Below, in pieces: positions 46,862 to 56,380 of a DNA stretch of 64,000 bases; within the stretch, counting starts at the first letter, position 1, and every line of letters begins with the position of its first letter. Source of the stretch: Flavobacteriales bacterium (GTDB taxonomy: Bacteria > Bacteroidota > Bacteroidia > UBA10329); contig JACJZQ010000016.1 of NCBI GenBank assembly GCA_020635495.1, positions 28,673-92,672 on the forward strand. Direction: 5' to 3'. The notes beneath the pieces were generated by a model, which saw only the letters and a program-made list of their open reading frames with translations, searched no databases and was not told where the DNA came from. Position numbers and translations under genes: made by a program.

Positions 46862-49264
46862 TTACCTGCCTAACGCGGCTCTCAATTTGCCTAAAAGTCC
46901 AGTAGGTTTCTGTTCAGAGTAATATCCGTACCCGTATCCATACCCATACCCATATCCGTATCCATACCCGAATTTGGACATTCTAACATCATTGAAAAGA
47001 CTTGCAATATGCTTAACCTTTTTCTGGTGATAAAGGTCATTTACAAACTCCAAGTTGTGGTATCGCGTTACACCTTGTCTTACAACGTATATAGTTGCGT
47101 CTGCATGTTCTGAAAGGATAAGACTATCTGTAACAAGAGCAATTGGCGGTGTATCCAAAATAATGTAGGAGTACGTTTTTCCAAGCTCTTCAAAGAGGTC
47201 TTGAATGGCTTTTCCGATTAGAAGTTCGGAAGGGTTTGGAGGAATTGGCCCGCCAACCATTACATCCAAATTTGGAATTACATCTTTTACAATGGCTTCA
47301 TCAATACTTGAAAGCCCAGCCAATACCGTACTGGCACCTACAGCATTAGACAAATCAAAGTATTCAGCCAATTTTGGTTTTCTAAGATCTAGACCAATAA
47401 TCACCGTTTTTGATCCCGCCAGCGCTAATGATGCCGCAAGATTGATGGAACAGAATGACTTACCTTCTCCTCCTACCGAAGAGGTAACCTGAACGATCTT
47501 GTACGGTTTCTGATCTTTTTCAGGGTCTCCTAAGAAGCCAATGTTAGTGCGGATGGAACGAAACGCTTCAGCAATGGGCGAATTTGACTTTTCCGTTACC
47601 ACGATTTTCTCCATTCCCTTATGATGCGGAACAATCCCCAAAAAAGGAATTCGGGCAGCGCTCTTCAGGTCTTGCTTATCGTTGATGACACTATTTGCCA
47701 TCGAATAAACGAATAGTAAACCAACAGGAAGACCGATACCAATTAGGAAACCGAGGAGTAAAATCTGACTTTCCTTTGGACTTACAGGCTTACCAGTATT
47801 CCTCGGTTCATCCAATATCGAATTGTCCGACACTGTAGAGGCAAGCATAATTGCATTTTCCGACTTCTTTTCCAAAAGCAGTAGATAAAGATTCTCGGTC
47901 ATTGCGTATTTACGCTGCAATGCAAGCAATTCATACTGGGCCTTAGGAATTGCTCCGACTTTCGATTCAAGCTTCTTCAATTGAACATTAACCTCCTTTT
48001 TGGAAGCTTCGAGCCCACTTCTAATACTCTTAACGTTTTCCAATAGTGAGGTTTCCGTTTCCCGTATCTTGGAGTCCAAGGTGGTAATGATTGGGTTATC
48101 AGCCTTGGTGAGTCTAAGCTCATTTGCTCTTTTGGACCGTAACTCAGATAATCTGGTAATTAGCAACTGAAGTAGTGGATCATTAATACCTAAGCTTGAA
48201 GGAGCATTGCCATCTAGATTTTTACCACTGCTGACATATTCTTGTAGGTATTGCAGGAAACTCAGTTGAATGTCTATTTCAGAGATCTTCTGATCCAATT
48301 CGCCCACTTGGGAAAGAAAGTATTCGGCTTCAGTATCAAAACTGGTGAGCCCGGTTTTTAACTTCTGATCTTGGATCTGTTTCTCAATTGAACTCATTTC
48401 AGCCAAGTTGGTCTCCAACTGGGAGTCAATGAACTTGAGCGAGTTGGCCGCCAACTGATTCTTCTTCTCAATATTGCCCTGGATGAAGGCTTGTAATACC
48501 GCATCTAGAATGTCAACCCCTCTCTCTGGCACAAGGTCAGTCAAGGTCAAGCGAAGAATTGATGCCCTTTCTCTGGCAGGTTCCACCTCTAGGGACGAAA
48601 GGTAAAGCGAGGTGAGGTTATCGGTGCTCCGGTAAACAAGCGTATAACTAGGGGTTTTGATGTTTCCAGAAGGTGAAACTATGGATGAAAAATTGTCTGC
48701 TTTGGTCAACGTGAACGACCCAAACGCATTCGAAATGGTTTCACCGAACATTGCGTTAGTGGTGGTTTCGTCTTCATCTCCTGGCAGTTCGAAGGTCCAA
48801 GTAACAGCTTCTTCTGAATTTATGTGCAGGTCAAAACTTACGGCAGGACCACACTGTTCCGATGGGACAAAAGCCAACCGAACCGGACTTTCCTTGTACA
48901 GTTCGCGCCAACGGTAGCCATCATTTACCCGATAGAAAACATTCAGATTCAATGATTCCATTGCCTTGCTCATCTGACTTCTAGAAGTCAATACGGCAAT
49001 CTCATTTTCAATATTCCTTTTCTTGTTTACAACACCAACTTCTTCAAGAATAGCACTTGATACATCGTTAGAATTGTCGTCTACCATAACGGTGGCTGAA
49101 ACTTTGTAAACGGGGTGCTTGTACCACACATAGGCATATGCAATGCTCATAGACAGAACCAAGCAGATCAGAATAAAAAACCAGTTTTCGAGCATGATCC
49201 GGAGAAACTTTCCGAAGTCAAAATCCTCTTCCTGAGATGGTATGTCTGTATCGTTATCGAACAT
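46862..49264 (-). CDS. wzc: Wzc-type tyrosine autokinase / chain-length regulator
   Basis: 800 residues. The N-terminal Wzz domain has TM1 near 30-50 and a coiled-coil periplasmic part. TM2 lies near 510-530. The cytosolic BY-kinase domain follows with Walker A GGEGKS, Walker A' VIIGLDLRKP and Walker B YIILDTPP. The C-terminal tail has eight Gly-Tyr units plus one more Tyr (46919-46969), an autophosphorylation Tyr cluster, written with mixed codons. It works with Wza to set length and export of the capsule. Wza is upstream on the same strand. Confidence 0.93.
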   Translation of the reverse strand: MFDNDTDIPSQEEDFDFGKFLRIMLENWFFILICLVLSMSIAYAYVWYKHPVYKVSATVMVDDNSNDVSSAILEEVGVVNKKRNIENEIAVLTSRSQMSKAMESLNLNVFYRVNDGYRWRELYKESPVRLAFVPSEQCGPAVSFDLHINSEEAVTWTFELPGDEDETTTNAMFGETISNAFGSFTLTKADNFSSIVSPSGNIKTPSYTLVYRSTDNLTSLYLSSLEVEPARERASILRLTLTDLVPERGVDILDAVLQAFIQGNIEKKNQLAANSLKFIDSQLETNLAEMSSIEKQIQDQKLKTGLTSFDTEAEYFLSQVGELDQKISEIDIQLSFLQYLQEYVSSGKNLDGNAPSSLGINDPLLQLLITRLSELRSKRANELRLTKADNPIITTLDSKIRETETSLLENVKSIRSGLEASKKEVNVQLKKLESKVGAIPKAQYELLALQRKYAMTENLYLLLLEKKSENAIMLASTVSDNSILDEPRNTGKPVSPKESQILLLGFLIGIGLPVGLLFVYSMANSVINDKQDLKSAARIPFLGIVPHHKGMEKIVVTEKSNSPIAEAFRSIRTNIGFLGDPEKDQKPYKIVQVTSSVGGEGKSFCSINLAASLALAGSKTVIIGLDLRKPKLAEYFDLSNAVGASTVLAGLSSIDEAIVKDVIPNLDVMVGGPIPPNPSELLIGKAIQDLFEELGKTYSYIILDTPPIALVTDSLILSEHADATIYVVRQGVTRYHNLEFVNDLYHQKKVKHIASLFNDVRMSKFGYGYGYGYGYGYGYGYYSEQKPTGLLGKLRAALGR

Positions 49265-49281
49265 GAAAAGAAATCAGATAT

Positions 49282-50046
49282 TTAGAATGCATTTCCGAGC
49301 CTCAGGAATAGGGCAACAGTGGAAAGGCCACTTAGTACTATAGGTAGAATTCTGTACCATGCATCGGCCGATGCGATTTTGCCTTTCCCAGGTTCCACAT
49401 ATATGATGTCGTTGCTGTGTAAGTAGTAGAAATCGGATTCGAATAATTCCTTCGACCTAAGGTCTACTTTGAAGAATTTACGCTCTCCGGCCTCTTCCCT
49501 GACCACGAGCACATCAACGCGCTTTCCGAAAATGGTAAGGTCTCCTGCCAGTCCTATGGCCTCGATCAGTGTAATTTTTTCATTAGGAATCGTGTAGACT
49601 CCCGGGGTCTTGACCTCACCAAGAACCGTAACCTTGAAGTTTCTGATACGAACATTAACCGAGGGGTCGACCAAGTACTGATCCAGCTTTTGCTTGATAT
49701 TTTCCTTGGCTTCAATACCCGTATATCCGCCAACTTGCACTGATCCGATTAGCGGCATTTCAATGTTTCCATCAGCATCAACCAAATAGGTATTGGCAAC
49801 CTGTTGGTCAGTTTCTTCTCCCACAACATTGAAAAAGCTACTTGCTTCAGCACTTAAACTTGATACGTGGATAGATAGGATATCGCCCGCGGCAATACGT
49901 GCCTCAAACCCTTGAGTTATCTTTTGTACGCTCAATGAATCTGAAATATCCTGAAAGTAGGATATGTCTTTCCGTGTGATACACGATTGAGAAAGCATTA
50001 AAACACTGGAAAATAACAACAGCAGAATCGCTGGGCGGAATTTCAT
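49282..50046 (-). CDS. wza: Polysaccharide export lipoprotein (Wza family)
   Basis: 254 residues. The lipoprotein signal ends in LSQSC with the lipidated Cys22. It is followed by the poly_export domain (RIAAGDILSIHV ... PLIGSVQVGGYTG) and a SLBB domain (VTVLGEVKTPGVYTIP). The C-terminal end has one hydrophobic stretch (ILPIVLSGLSTVALFL), as in Bacteroidota Wza-like proteins. It forms the outer-membrane channel for the polymer made by the 20.6-47 kb locus. The -7 box is only 4 nt before its ATG. wzc follows after 17 nt. Confidence 0.92.
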   Translation of the reverse strand: MKFRPAILLLLFSSVLMLSQSCITRKDISYFQDISDSLSVQKITQGFEARIAAGDILSIHVSSLSAEASSFFNVVGEETDQQVANTYLVDADGNIEMPLIGSVQVGGYTGIEAKENIKQKLDQYLVDPSVNVRIRNFKVTVLGEVKTPGVYTIPNEKITLIEAIGLAGDLTIFGKRVDVLVVREEAGERKFFKVDLRSKELFESDFYYLHSNDIIYVEPGKGKIASADAWYRILPIVLSGLSTVALFLRLGNAF

Positions 50047-50050
50047 GGCG

Positions 50051-50058
50051 CAAATATA
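50051..50058 (-). promoter_or_regulatory. Putative -7 box of wza-wzc
   Basis: TATATTTG on the minus strand, 4 nt before the wza ATG, so the mRNA is predicted to start at the initiation codon. Confidence 0.5.
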
Positions 50059-50079
50059 CGTGTTAAGTCAACCTTTGTT

Positions 50080-51837
50080 TCAGTTGTTCTGAGGGACTAA
50101 AACCTTGATGTTCAATTCATCAAGTTGTGCTTTGTCTATTACAGATGGCGAGTCTATCATCATATCTCTGCCAGCGTTGTTCTTTGGGAAAGCAATGAAG
50201 TCTCGGATATCTTTCTGACCACCGAAGATGGCCGAAAGTCTATCGAATCCGAACGCAATACCACCATGAGGAGGCGCACCGAATTCAAAGGCATCCATCA
50301 AGAACCCGAACTGTGCTTTAGCTTCTTCTTCCGTAAAACCAAGCAGATCGAACATGCGTTTTTGCTGGCCTTTATCATGTATTCTGATTGATCCACCGCC
50401 TAACTCCGTTCCGTTAATGACCATATCGTACGCGTTGGCGCGAACTTTCCCCGGATCGGTCTCCATCAAATGAAGGTCTTCTGGTTTGGCCGAAGTGAAC
50501 GGGTGGTGCATGGCATGGAATCGGTTGGTGTCCTCATCCCATTCCAAAAGTGGGAAATTCACAACCCAAAGCGGAGCAAACTCTTCTGGATTCATCAGGC
50601 CTTGCTCGGCCGCAACATGAAGTCGCAATTCAGAAAGTTGTTTTCTGACCTTATCGGTCTGGCCGGCCATGATCAACATCAGGTCACCAGCTTCTGATTT
50701 GAAGGCAGAACTCCAATCAGCCAGTTTGTCTTCTGCAAAGAACTTATCTACTGAACTTTTGAAAGTACCATCCTCATTGTGGCGGCAGTAAATCATTCCG
50801 GTTGCGCCAATTTGTGGTCTCTTCACGAAGTCCGTCAATGCATCGATCTGCTTTCTGGTGAATTCGTTTCCACCTTTCACGTTGATGCCAACAACCAATT
50901 CGGCATTATCAAACACACCAAAACCTTGGCCTTTAACCACATTGTTAAGCTCTACGAACTGCATACCAAAACGAAGGTCTGGTTTGTCCGAGCCGTACAA
51001 TTGCATTGCATCGGCATATTCCATTCGTGGGAAATCCTTCAGTTCAATGCCTTTTACCGTTTTGAACAAGTGACGAACAAGCGCTTCAAACATGTTCAGA
51101 ATATCTTCCTGCTCCACAAACGCCATTTCGCAATCCAACTGTGTGAATTCTGGCTGACGGTCTGCACGTAGATCTTCATCGCGGAAGCAACGCACGATCT
51201 GATAATATTTATCGAAACCGGAAACCATCAACAACTGCTTGAAGGTCTGGGGGCTTTGAGGCAAAGCATAAAATTGTCCCTCGTTCATTCTTGATGGAAC
51301 CACAAAATCTCGCGCGCCTTCTGGTGTGCTTTTGATCAAGTAAGGTGTTTCCACTTCCAAGAAACCCTGCTCGTCCATAAATTTTCTGGTCTCAATGGAA
51401 AGGCGATGGCGCAGTTCCATGTTGCTACGCATCTTATTTCTGCGCAGATCCAAATAGCGGTATTTCATTCTGATCTCCTCGCCACCATCGGTTTCATTCT
51501 CGATGGTGAAAGGAGGAGTTTTTGATGGATTAAGTACTTCCAATGAAGTAGCAATGATCTCAATATCGCCCGTAGGGTTGTTCTTGTTCTTGCTTTCGCG
51601 CTCAACAACTTTGCCGTTCACTTTCACCACGAACTCACGCCCCAATTCGCGGGCTTTGAGGCAAAGCGTTTCGTTCACTTCCATATTGAAAGCGATCTGC
51701 GTGATTCCGTAACGATCACGAAGGTCGATGAAGGTCATTCCGCCAAGATCGCGGCCACGCTGAACCCAACCACTTAATGTCACTTCTTTGCCGATGTGTT
51801 CGGCACGCAATTCTCCGCAGGTATGTGAACGATGCAT
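50080..51837 (-). CDS. aspS: Aspartyl-tRNA synthetase
   Basis: Class IIb synthetase charging tRNA-Asp, 585 residues from the ATG at 51837 ([11 protein letters not shown]). It has the N-terminal OB-fold ([15 protein letters not shown]), motif 2 with [18 protein letters not shown], the bacterial GAD insertion domain, and motif 3 GIAFGFDRL. The frame is open upstream of 51837 but that part carries the promoter box. It is an ordinary housekeeping gene. Confidence 0.97.
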   Translation of the reverse strand: MHRSHTCGELRAEHIGKEVTLSGWVQRGRDLGGMTFIDLRDRYGITQIAFNMEVNETLCLKARELGREFVVKVNGKVVERESKNKNNPTGDIEIIATSLEVLNPSKTPPFTIENETDGGEEIRMKYRYLDLRRNKMRSNMELRHRLSIETRKFMDEQGFLEVETPYLIKSTPEGARDFVVPSRMNEGQFYALPQSPQTFKQLLMVSGFDKYYQIVRCFRDEDLRADRQPEFTQLDCEMAFVEQEDILNMFEALVRHLFKTVKGIELKDFPRMEYADAMQLYGSDKPDLRFGMQFVELNNVVKGQGFGVFDNAELVVGINVKGGNEFTRKQIDALTDFVKRPQIGATGMIYCRHNEDGTFKSSVDKFFAEDKLADWSSAFKSEAGDLMLIMAGQTDKVRKQLSELRLHVAAEQGLMNPEEFAPLWVVNFPLLEWDEDTNRFHAMHHPFTSAKPEDLHLMETDPGKVRANAYDMVINGTELGGGSIRIHDKGQQKRMFDLLGFTEEEAKAQFGFLMDAFEFGAPPHGGIAFGFDRLSAIFGGQKDIRDFIAFPKNNAGRDMMIDSPSVIDKAQLDELNIKVLVPQNN

Positions 51838-51858
51838 TTGTGCTTGATTTTGAGCGCG

Positions 51859-51866
51859 CGAAGGTA
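51859..51866 (-). promoter_or_regulatory. Putative -7 box of aspS
   Basis: TACCTTCG on the minus strand, 21 nt before the aspS ATG. Confidence 0.45.
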
Positions 51867-51914
51867 GGAATTTCGTAGCCTTTGATTTCCATTTCATTTA
51901 GTTCCTTTGACCGC

Positions 51915-52361
51915 ATGGAGTTAAGCGTTTTCTCAGACGAACATTTCATGAAAGAGGCCTTGAAGGAGGCCAACAAGGCTTTTGATAAGGATGAAGTGCC
52001 GGTTGGGGTTGTGGTGGTTTCGAAGCAACGAGTCATTGCCCGTGCACACAATCTCACCGAAATGCTGAATGACGTAACCGCCCATGCAGAAATGCAAGCA
52101 ATTACTTCAGCCGCTGATTTCATTGGCGGCAAGTATTTGAAAGGTTGCACCGTTTACGTAACGCTCGAACCCTGCGTGATGTGTGCCGGGGCGCTTTTTT
52201 GGAGTCAGGTGGATAAAGTGGTTTACGGGGCATCAGACGAAAAGCGTGGTTTTTCCAAAGTTGGAAATCTACTTCACCCTAAAACCATTGTAAAAGGTGG
52301 TGTGATGGCCGATGATTGTGCGGACCTACTGAAAGTCTTCTTTCAGAAGAAGAGGAAGTAA
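51915..52361 (+). CDS. tadA: tRNA-specific adenosine deaminase
   Basis: Makes inosine at the wobble position of tRNA-Arg(ACG). It has 148 residues from the ATG at 51915. It has the zinc and proton-shuttle site HAEMQAI (57-63) and PCVMCAGA (86-93). The KVVYGASDEKRG loop is also typical of TadA. It is divergent from aspS with a 77-nt gap. The frame opens earlier at a TTG, but the usual TadA N-terminus fits the ATG. Confidence 0.93.
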   Translation: MELSVFSDEHFMKEALKEANKAFDKDEVPVGVVVVSKQRVIARAHNLTEMLNDVTAHAEMQAITSAADFIGGKYLKGCTVYVTLEPCVMCAGALFWSQVDKVVYGASDEKRGFSKVGNLLHPKTIVKGGVMADDCADLLKVFFQKKRK

Positions 52362-52376
52362 CACTCTATCTAGCAC

Positions 52377-53261
52377 TTAAGGCTGCAAGCTGGTAATGAG
52401 TGAGTGCACTCTGAACAAGTTGTTACGGTTTTTTCGCAAACCGAATGAATTGTATTTGTCGCATACGTAAGAGATGATATGATTGGAATACGTCTTCTTG
52501 TTCCGATACTCAAGTAGCCATGGCTCGCCAACTAGACATGTCTCCGATTGTGAAGGAATTCCGTCCAACATTTTATCGATACGCTTTAAATCTTTCGGAC
52601 TGACCGCGAAAGATTCCTTCTCAGTTGTTTTAAACCCATTCAAGTCTGTTGACTCGCCTTTGATACGGGTGCATGTTGCTGAGTTAGTAGCAAAAACGAT
52701 GTGCTCAACGCTGAAGGTCGGGTGGGTCCAATAAAACGCACCAGGGAAAAAATTAACCAACCTCAGTTCTCTCGAGTTTTCGCCTATGTGAAGTTCATTG
52801 ATTGATTGGAGGATATCTGAAAAGCGCAGGTCATCCAGCGGGAGCGAGTTCAGGTAAGTAACATCCTTGATTTCGACCTCGGAAAAGGTAGTGTCATATT
52901 CCACATAGCTGTTCTTTCGATAGCTGTAAATGGTATCTATTCGGGGATTGAACATGGTTTCAATCCTATAGGTTCGGTCATCTTCAAATCTGTAGATATG
53001 ATTTTCTGCAATTGAGTAGTCGATGCTTTTATGGCCAAGTTGATAGTAGATGTATCCACTCTCTCTTATGAATCGGGTAAAATGATAGATCGTATCGTTT
53101 GCCATGAAACAGACCCTATTGAATTCTACTTTGTATGGAATCTCTTTCTTCTGAATCTCTTGTATCAGCGAGTCTCTGTCAATGGCTTGACCTTGTACAC
53201 TTGAGACTCCACACACTACGATATAGAAAAGGAAACCCACGAATCTTATGGTAGCCTGCAT
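52377..53261 (-). CDS. Hypothetical secreted protein
   Basis: 294 residues with a signal peptide (about 1-25, ending VQGQA). The mature part is polar and aromatic, with many Tyr and Arg and a likely beta-rich fold. I recognise no domain and see no catalytic motif. The ATG at 53261 begins the signal peptide; the frame extends ten codons further without ATG. It stands alone between tadA (convergent) and the M16 peptidase gene. Confidence 0.78.
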   Translation of the reverse strand: MQATIRFVGFLFYIVVCGVSSVQGQAIDRDSLIQEIQKKEIPYKVEFNRVCFMANDTIYHFTRFIRESGYIYYQLGHKSIDYSIAENHIYRFEDDRTYRIETMFNPRIDTIYSYRKNSYVEYDTTFSEVEIKDVTYLNSLPLDDLRFSDILQSINELHIGENSRELRLVNFFPGAFYWTHPTFSVEHIVFATNSATCTRIKGESTDLNGFKTTEKESFAVSPKDLKRIDKMLDGIPSQSETCLVGEPWLLEYRNKKTYSNHIISYVCDKYNSFGLRKNRNNLFRVHSLITSLQP

Positions 53262-53333
53262 TTTAGCTTTTGTCCTTTTGAAGTAATGCAACGAATCCTT
53301 GAAAGAATTATTCCTTAATCTTTCGGATTGTAA

Positions 53334-53368
53334 ACAAAAAAGCCGCCCAGTTTCCTGAGCGGCTTTCT
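53334..53368 (-). terminator. Rho-independent terminator of the M16 peptidase gene
   Basis: A 12-bp stem with one mismatch (53339-53350 with 53355-53366), a 4-nt loop, and a T6 run on the minus strand. Confidence 0.75.
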
Positions 53369-53387
53369 TAAAACAATTTCAATGGTC

Positions 53388-56252
53388 TTAGTTGTTTGCT
53401 ACGTCAACCGATAGGTTCACCACCTCAATTTCGTAAGGCAGTTTGCTAAGGCCCTCGTAAATGGTGGCCTTATCGCCAACAACCACAATGTTCATCTTGT
53501 CCACATCAATATGCTTGGCGGCAAGTGCATTGATGTCTTCTACCGTAAGTGCCTTAAGTATTTCATTCTGCTTGTCGGTGAAGTCTGCATCAAGTCCAAA
53601 ACGAAGGATGCTGTTCAAGAATCCGGTTTTCTGGTATCCGGCCTCATACTTCAATGCATCTTTCTGACCCACTGAACTTTGCGTAAACGCAAGGTCTTCT
53701 GCAGAGATTCCGTTTTCGCTGAAGTCCTTCATAATGCTTAGGAATTCAACTACAGAACTGTCTGTAGCCTCTTTCTTAACACCAGCCTGTGCTGCGAACG
53801 GACCAACGTGCTCAGAACCGTTGAAGTAGGTGAATGCACCGTACGTCCAACCGTGGTCTTCTCTCAAGCTTTGGTTGATTCTACTGTTGAAGTTTCCACC
53901 AAGCGTGAAGTTCATCATCTTCGATTTGTAGTACTCACCTGTAGCATCGTATGGTAGCGCCAAGTATCCCATTCTGATCTCGCTCTGTGCAGCACCTGGC
54001 TTGTCAACCAAATAGATTTTGGTTGCTGCTGCTTCTGGTGTTGCTGGCTCTTCTGGGAAAGTGATTTCTTTTTTCTCCCAAGACTTCAAGAAATCCAGCT
54101 TTCCAAGGATCTCTTCTTTAGAAATGTCTCCTACAATTACAAGGTTAGAGATGTTAGGAGCGAACTTATTTTCGTAGTATTCCTGAACATCGGTCAGTGT
54201 TACTCCGGCAAGCGTTTCTGCTGTTCCGATGGATGGAATGGCCATGATGTGTCCTTCGCCATAAAGCACCTTCTGGAATTGGTTATCTGCCAAGGTGGTC
54301 GGCTCGTTTACTTGGTTGGCAATCGATTCCATCTGTTGCGTTTTCAGACGATTGTAATCATCCTCCGTAAAACGCGGCTTCATCATTACCTCCTCAAGAA
54401 GAGCAAGCGTAGCATCGATGTTCTTGGTCAATGAACTCACATTCACAACAACCTCATCATCGCCAGCATAAACATTGATGGAACTACCGAGTTTTTCCAA
54501 TTCTCCGCTCAATTCTTCAACCGAATAACCTTCTGTTGTTTCACCTAGCATTGAACCGAATAGGTTAGCGATTCCTGCCTTAGCTGGGTCTTCGTACCGA
54601 TGACCTGCCTTCACTCCGATTCTCAGGTAAACCTTTGGAATCTCATCATTCTTAGCCCCGATCACTTTCAGTCCGTTATCGAAGTTTTCTGTCCAGTATT
54701 CTGGAACTTGAATAACAGGGCTTGGACCAGAAGCAGGTTTTACGCTACGGTCAAAACCATCTTCTTCTGGAGTTGGTTTGGTGTAAGCCAATCCTTCGTA
54801 CTGGGCCATGTTGGCCTCTAGCGTGGTGTCTCGCTCATAAACGAAATTGTCTTCTCTCGCCTTTAGTTGTGACTGTCCTTTAGGCACAACACTCAAGATC
54901 ACTGCTTTTTGGCCTTTGATGTACTGGTTGAACACGCGCATGATGTCCTCAGCAGTTACATCCATGTAACGTTGCAGGTCTTTCCCTACATAATTAGGGT
55001 TACCGTGCATGAACTGGTAAGAAGCAAGCTGAGAAGCTTTACCAGAAACGGTCTCAAGGCCACTGATTACTTGGCTTTCGTGAGATGATTTGAATCGCTT
55101 CAGGTCGTCTTCGTTAACGCCTCTTTCTTCAAACTCAACCAGAGTTTCTCTGATTTTCTCTTCCATTTCTGCCAACGTTTTTCCAGGATAAGGAAGAACA
55201 GTTAATTGAAACTGTCCGGCCAACTCCCCGCAAGGGTGGAAAACGGAAGCCTGAATAGCGGTCTGATTCTTTTGGAAGTTCTTGTAAAACAGTGAGTTCT
55301 TGCTTCCTCCCAAAATATCTGAAAGCACATCCAATGGCGCTTCGTCTGGATGGAAGTTCGGTACCGTTGGGTATGAGAACTGGATGAGCGGGAAACGAAT
55401 GTTGTCCTCGTAAGAGATGTAGCGGTCTTCATCCAAAACAGCTCTTTCTACTTCTTGATCTACAACTTCGGCTCCTCTTGGAATGGTGCCAAAGTATTTT
55501 TTTGCCAATTCAAGCACCTGAGATGGATCAACATCTCCAGCAACGGTCAAGGCTGCATTATTTGGGCCATACCATCGCATGAAGAAACGCTTCAGGTCAT
55601 CAACATTGGCAGCATCAAGATCCTCCAAGTAGCCAATGGTTGGCCAGTGGTAAGGGTGGTCTTGCGGATATTGCGCCTGCATTACTTTCTCACCAACCAA
55701 TCCGTAAGGACGATTATCGTAGCTCTGCCCGCGCTCGTTCTTGACAGTAGCACGTTGCACTTCGAATTTCTCTTGTGTAACGGCATCCAAAAGGAATCCC
55801 ATTCTGTCTGCTTCTAACCACAAGGCTTTCTCAAGCTGATTGCTTGGCAGTGTTTCGAAGTAATTCGTTCTGTCTTTGTTAGTGGTGCCATTCAATGTGC
55901 CACCAGCTTCAGAAACTGTTTTGAAGTGCTCTTCATCGGCTACGTTATCCGAGCCTTGGAACATCATATGCTCAAAGAAGTGCGCAAATCCTGAACGTAG
56001 CGGCTCTTCTCTTGCAGAACCAACGTGGTAGGTTACATCTACGTGTACTATTGGGTCTGAATGATCTTCGTGGATGATGATCTGCAATCCATTTTCCAGT
56101 TCATACTTCTCGTATGGAATAGATAGGCCAGACTCGGCCTTTTCAACTTTCTCAATGAGTTTGATCCCTTCAGGAAGCTTCGTGTCCTTAGTTCCTTGGT
56201 TACAGGCCGCGAGTAGGGAGACCGCAGCGACCATCATCATAATTCGCTTCAT
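53388..56252 (-). CDS. M16 family metallopeptidase, two-repeat lipoprotein
   Basis: 954 residues. A lipoprotein signal ends LLAAC with Cys17. The first half has the inverted zinc motif HFFEH (91-95) and NERGQ downstream with the third ligand Glu. The second half, from about 500, is the non-catalytic M16 repeat that closes the chamber (FDNGLKVIGAKNDEIP...). Such pitrilysin-like lipoproteins are probably periplasm-facing and degrade peptides. A -7 box lies 22 nt before the ATG and a terminator follows. Confidence 0.94.
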   Translation of the reverse strand: MKRIMMMVAAVSLLAACNQGTKDTKLPEGIKLIEKVEKAESGLSIPYEKYELENGLQIIIHEDHSDPIVHVDVTYHVGSAREEPLRSGFAHFFEHMMFQGSDNVADEEHFKTVSEAGGTLNGTTNKDRTNYFETLPSNQLEKALWLEADRMGFLLDAVTQEKFEVQRATVKNERGQSYDNRPYGLVGEKVMQAQYPQDHPYHWPTIGYLEDLDAANVDDLKRFFMRWYGPNNAALTVAGDVDPSQVLELAKKYFGTIPRGAEVVDQEVERAVLDEDRYISYEDNIRFPLIQFSYPTVPNFHPDEAPLDVLSDILGGSKNSLFYKNFQKNQTAIQASVFHPCGELAGQFQLTVLPYPGKTLAEMEEKIRETLVEFEERGVNEDDLKRFKSSHESQVISGLETVSGKASQLASYQFMHGNPNYVGKDLQRYMDVTAEDIMRVFNQYIKGQKAVILSVVPKGQSQLKAREDNFVYERDTTLEANMAQYEGLAYTKPTPEEDGFDRSVKPASGPSPVIQVPEYWTENFDNGLKVIGAKNDEIPKVYLRIGVKAGHRYEDPAKAGIANLFGSMLGETTEGYSVEELSGELEKLGSSINVYAGDDEVVVNVSSLTKNIDATLALLEEVMMKPRFTEDDYNRLKTQQMESIANQVNEPTTLADNQFQKVLYGEGHIMAIPSIGTAETLAGVTLTDVQEYYENKFAPNISNLVIVGDISKEEILGKLDFLKSWEKKEITFPEEPATPEAAATKIYLVDKPGAAQSEIRMGYLALPYDATGEYYKSKMMNFTLGGNFNSRINQSLREDHGWTYGAFTYFNGSEHVGPFAAQAGVKKEATDSSVVEFLSIMKDFSENGISAEDLAFTQSSVGQKDALKYEAGYQKTGFLNSILRFGLDADFTDKQNEILKALTVEDINALAAKHIDVDKMNIVVVGDKATIYEGLSKLPYEIEVVNLSVDVANN

Positions 56253-56274
56253 AGATTTCGGTTTAGAGAGGGGT

Positions 56275-56282
56275 CAAATATA
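56275..56282 (-). promoter_or_regulatory. Putative -7 box of the M16 peptidase gene
   Basis: TATATTTG on the minus strand, 22 nt before the ATG. Confidence 0.5.
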
Positions 56283-56327
56283 GAAAACCCCGTAGCGAGG
56301 ATTTCCAAAGGTGTTGTAAGAAGTGTT

Positions 56328-56362
56328 AAAAACAGAACGGGCCCACCAAAGTGAGCCCGTTC
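56328..56362 (-). terminator. Rho-independent terminator downstream of the 545-residue protein gene
   Basis: A 12-bp GC-rich stem with one mismatch (56335-56346 with 56351-56362), a 4-nt loop and a T-run on the minus strand. Confidence 0.75.
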
Positions 56363-56380
56363 CTGTTCAGATAATGTGTG

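Noticed and set aside
46919..46969. Possible tandem DNA repeat or CRISPR-like array in wzc
   Set aside because: The units are 6 nt with varying third positions and encode Gly-Tyr in frame; there are no spacers.
53295..53332. Imperfect inverted repeat upstream of the 294-residue protein gene
   Set aside because: Arms match only with gaps and no partner element or consistent role could be seen.
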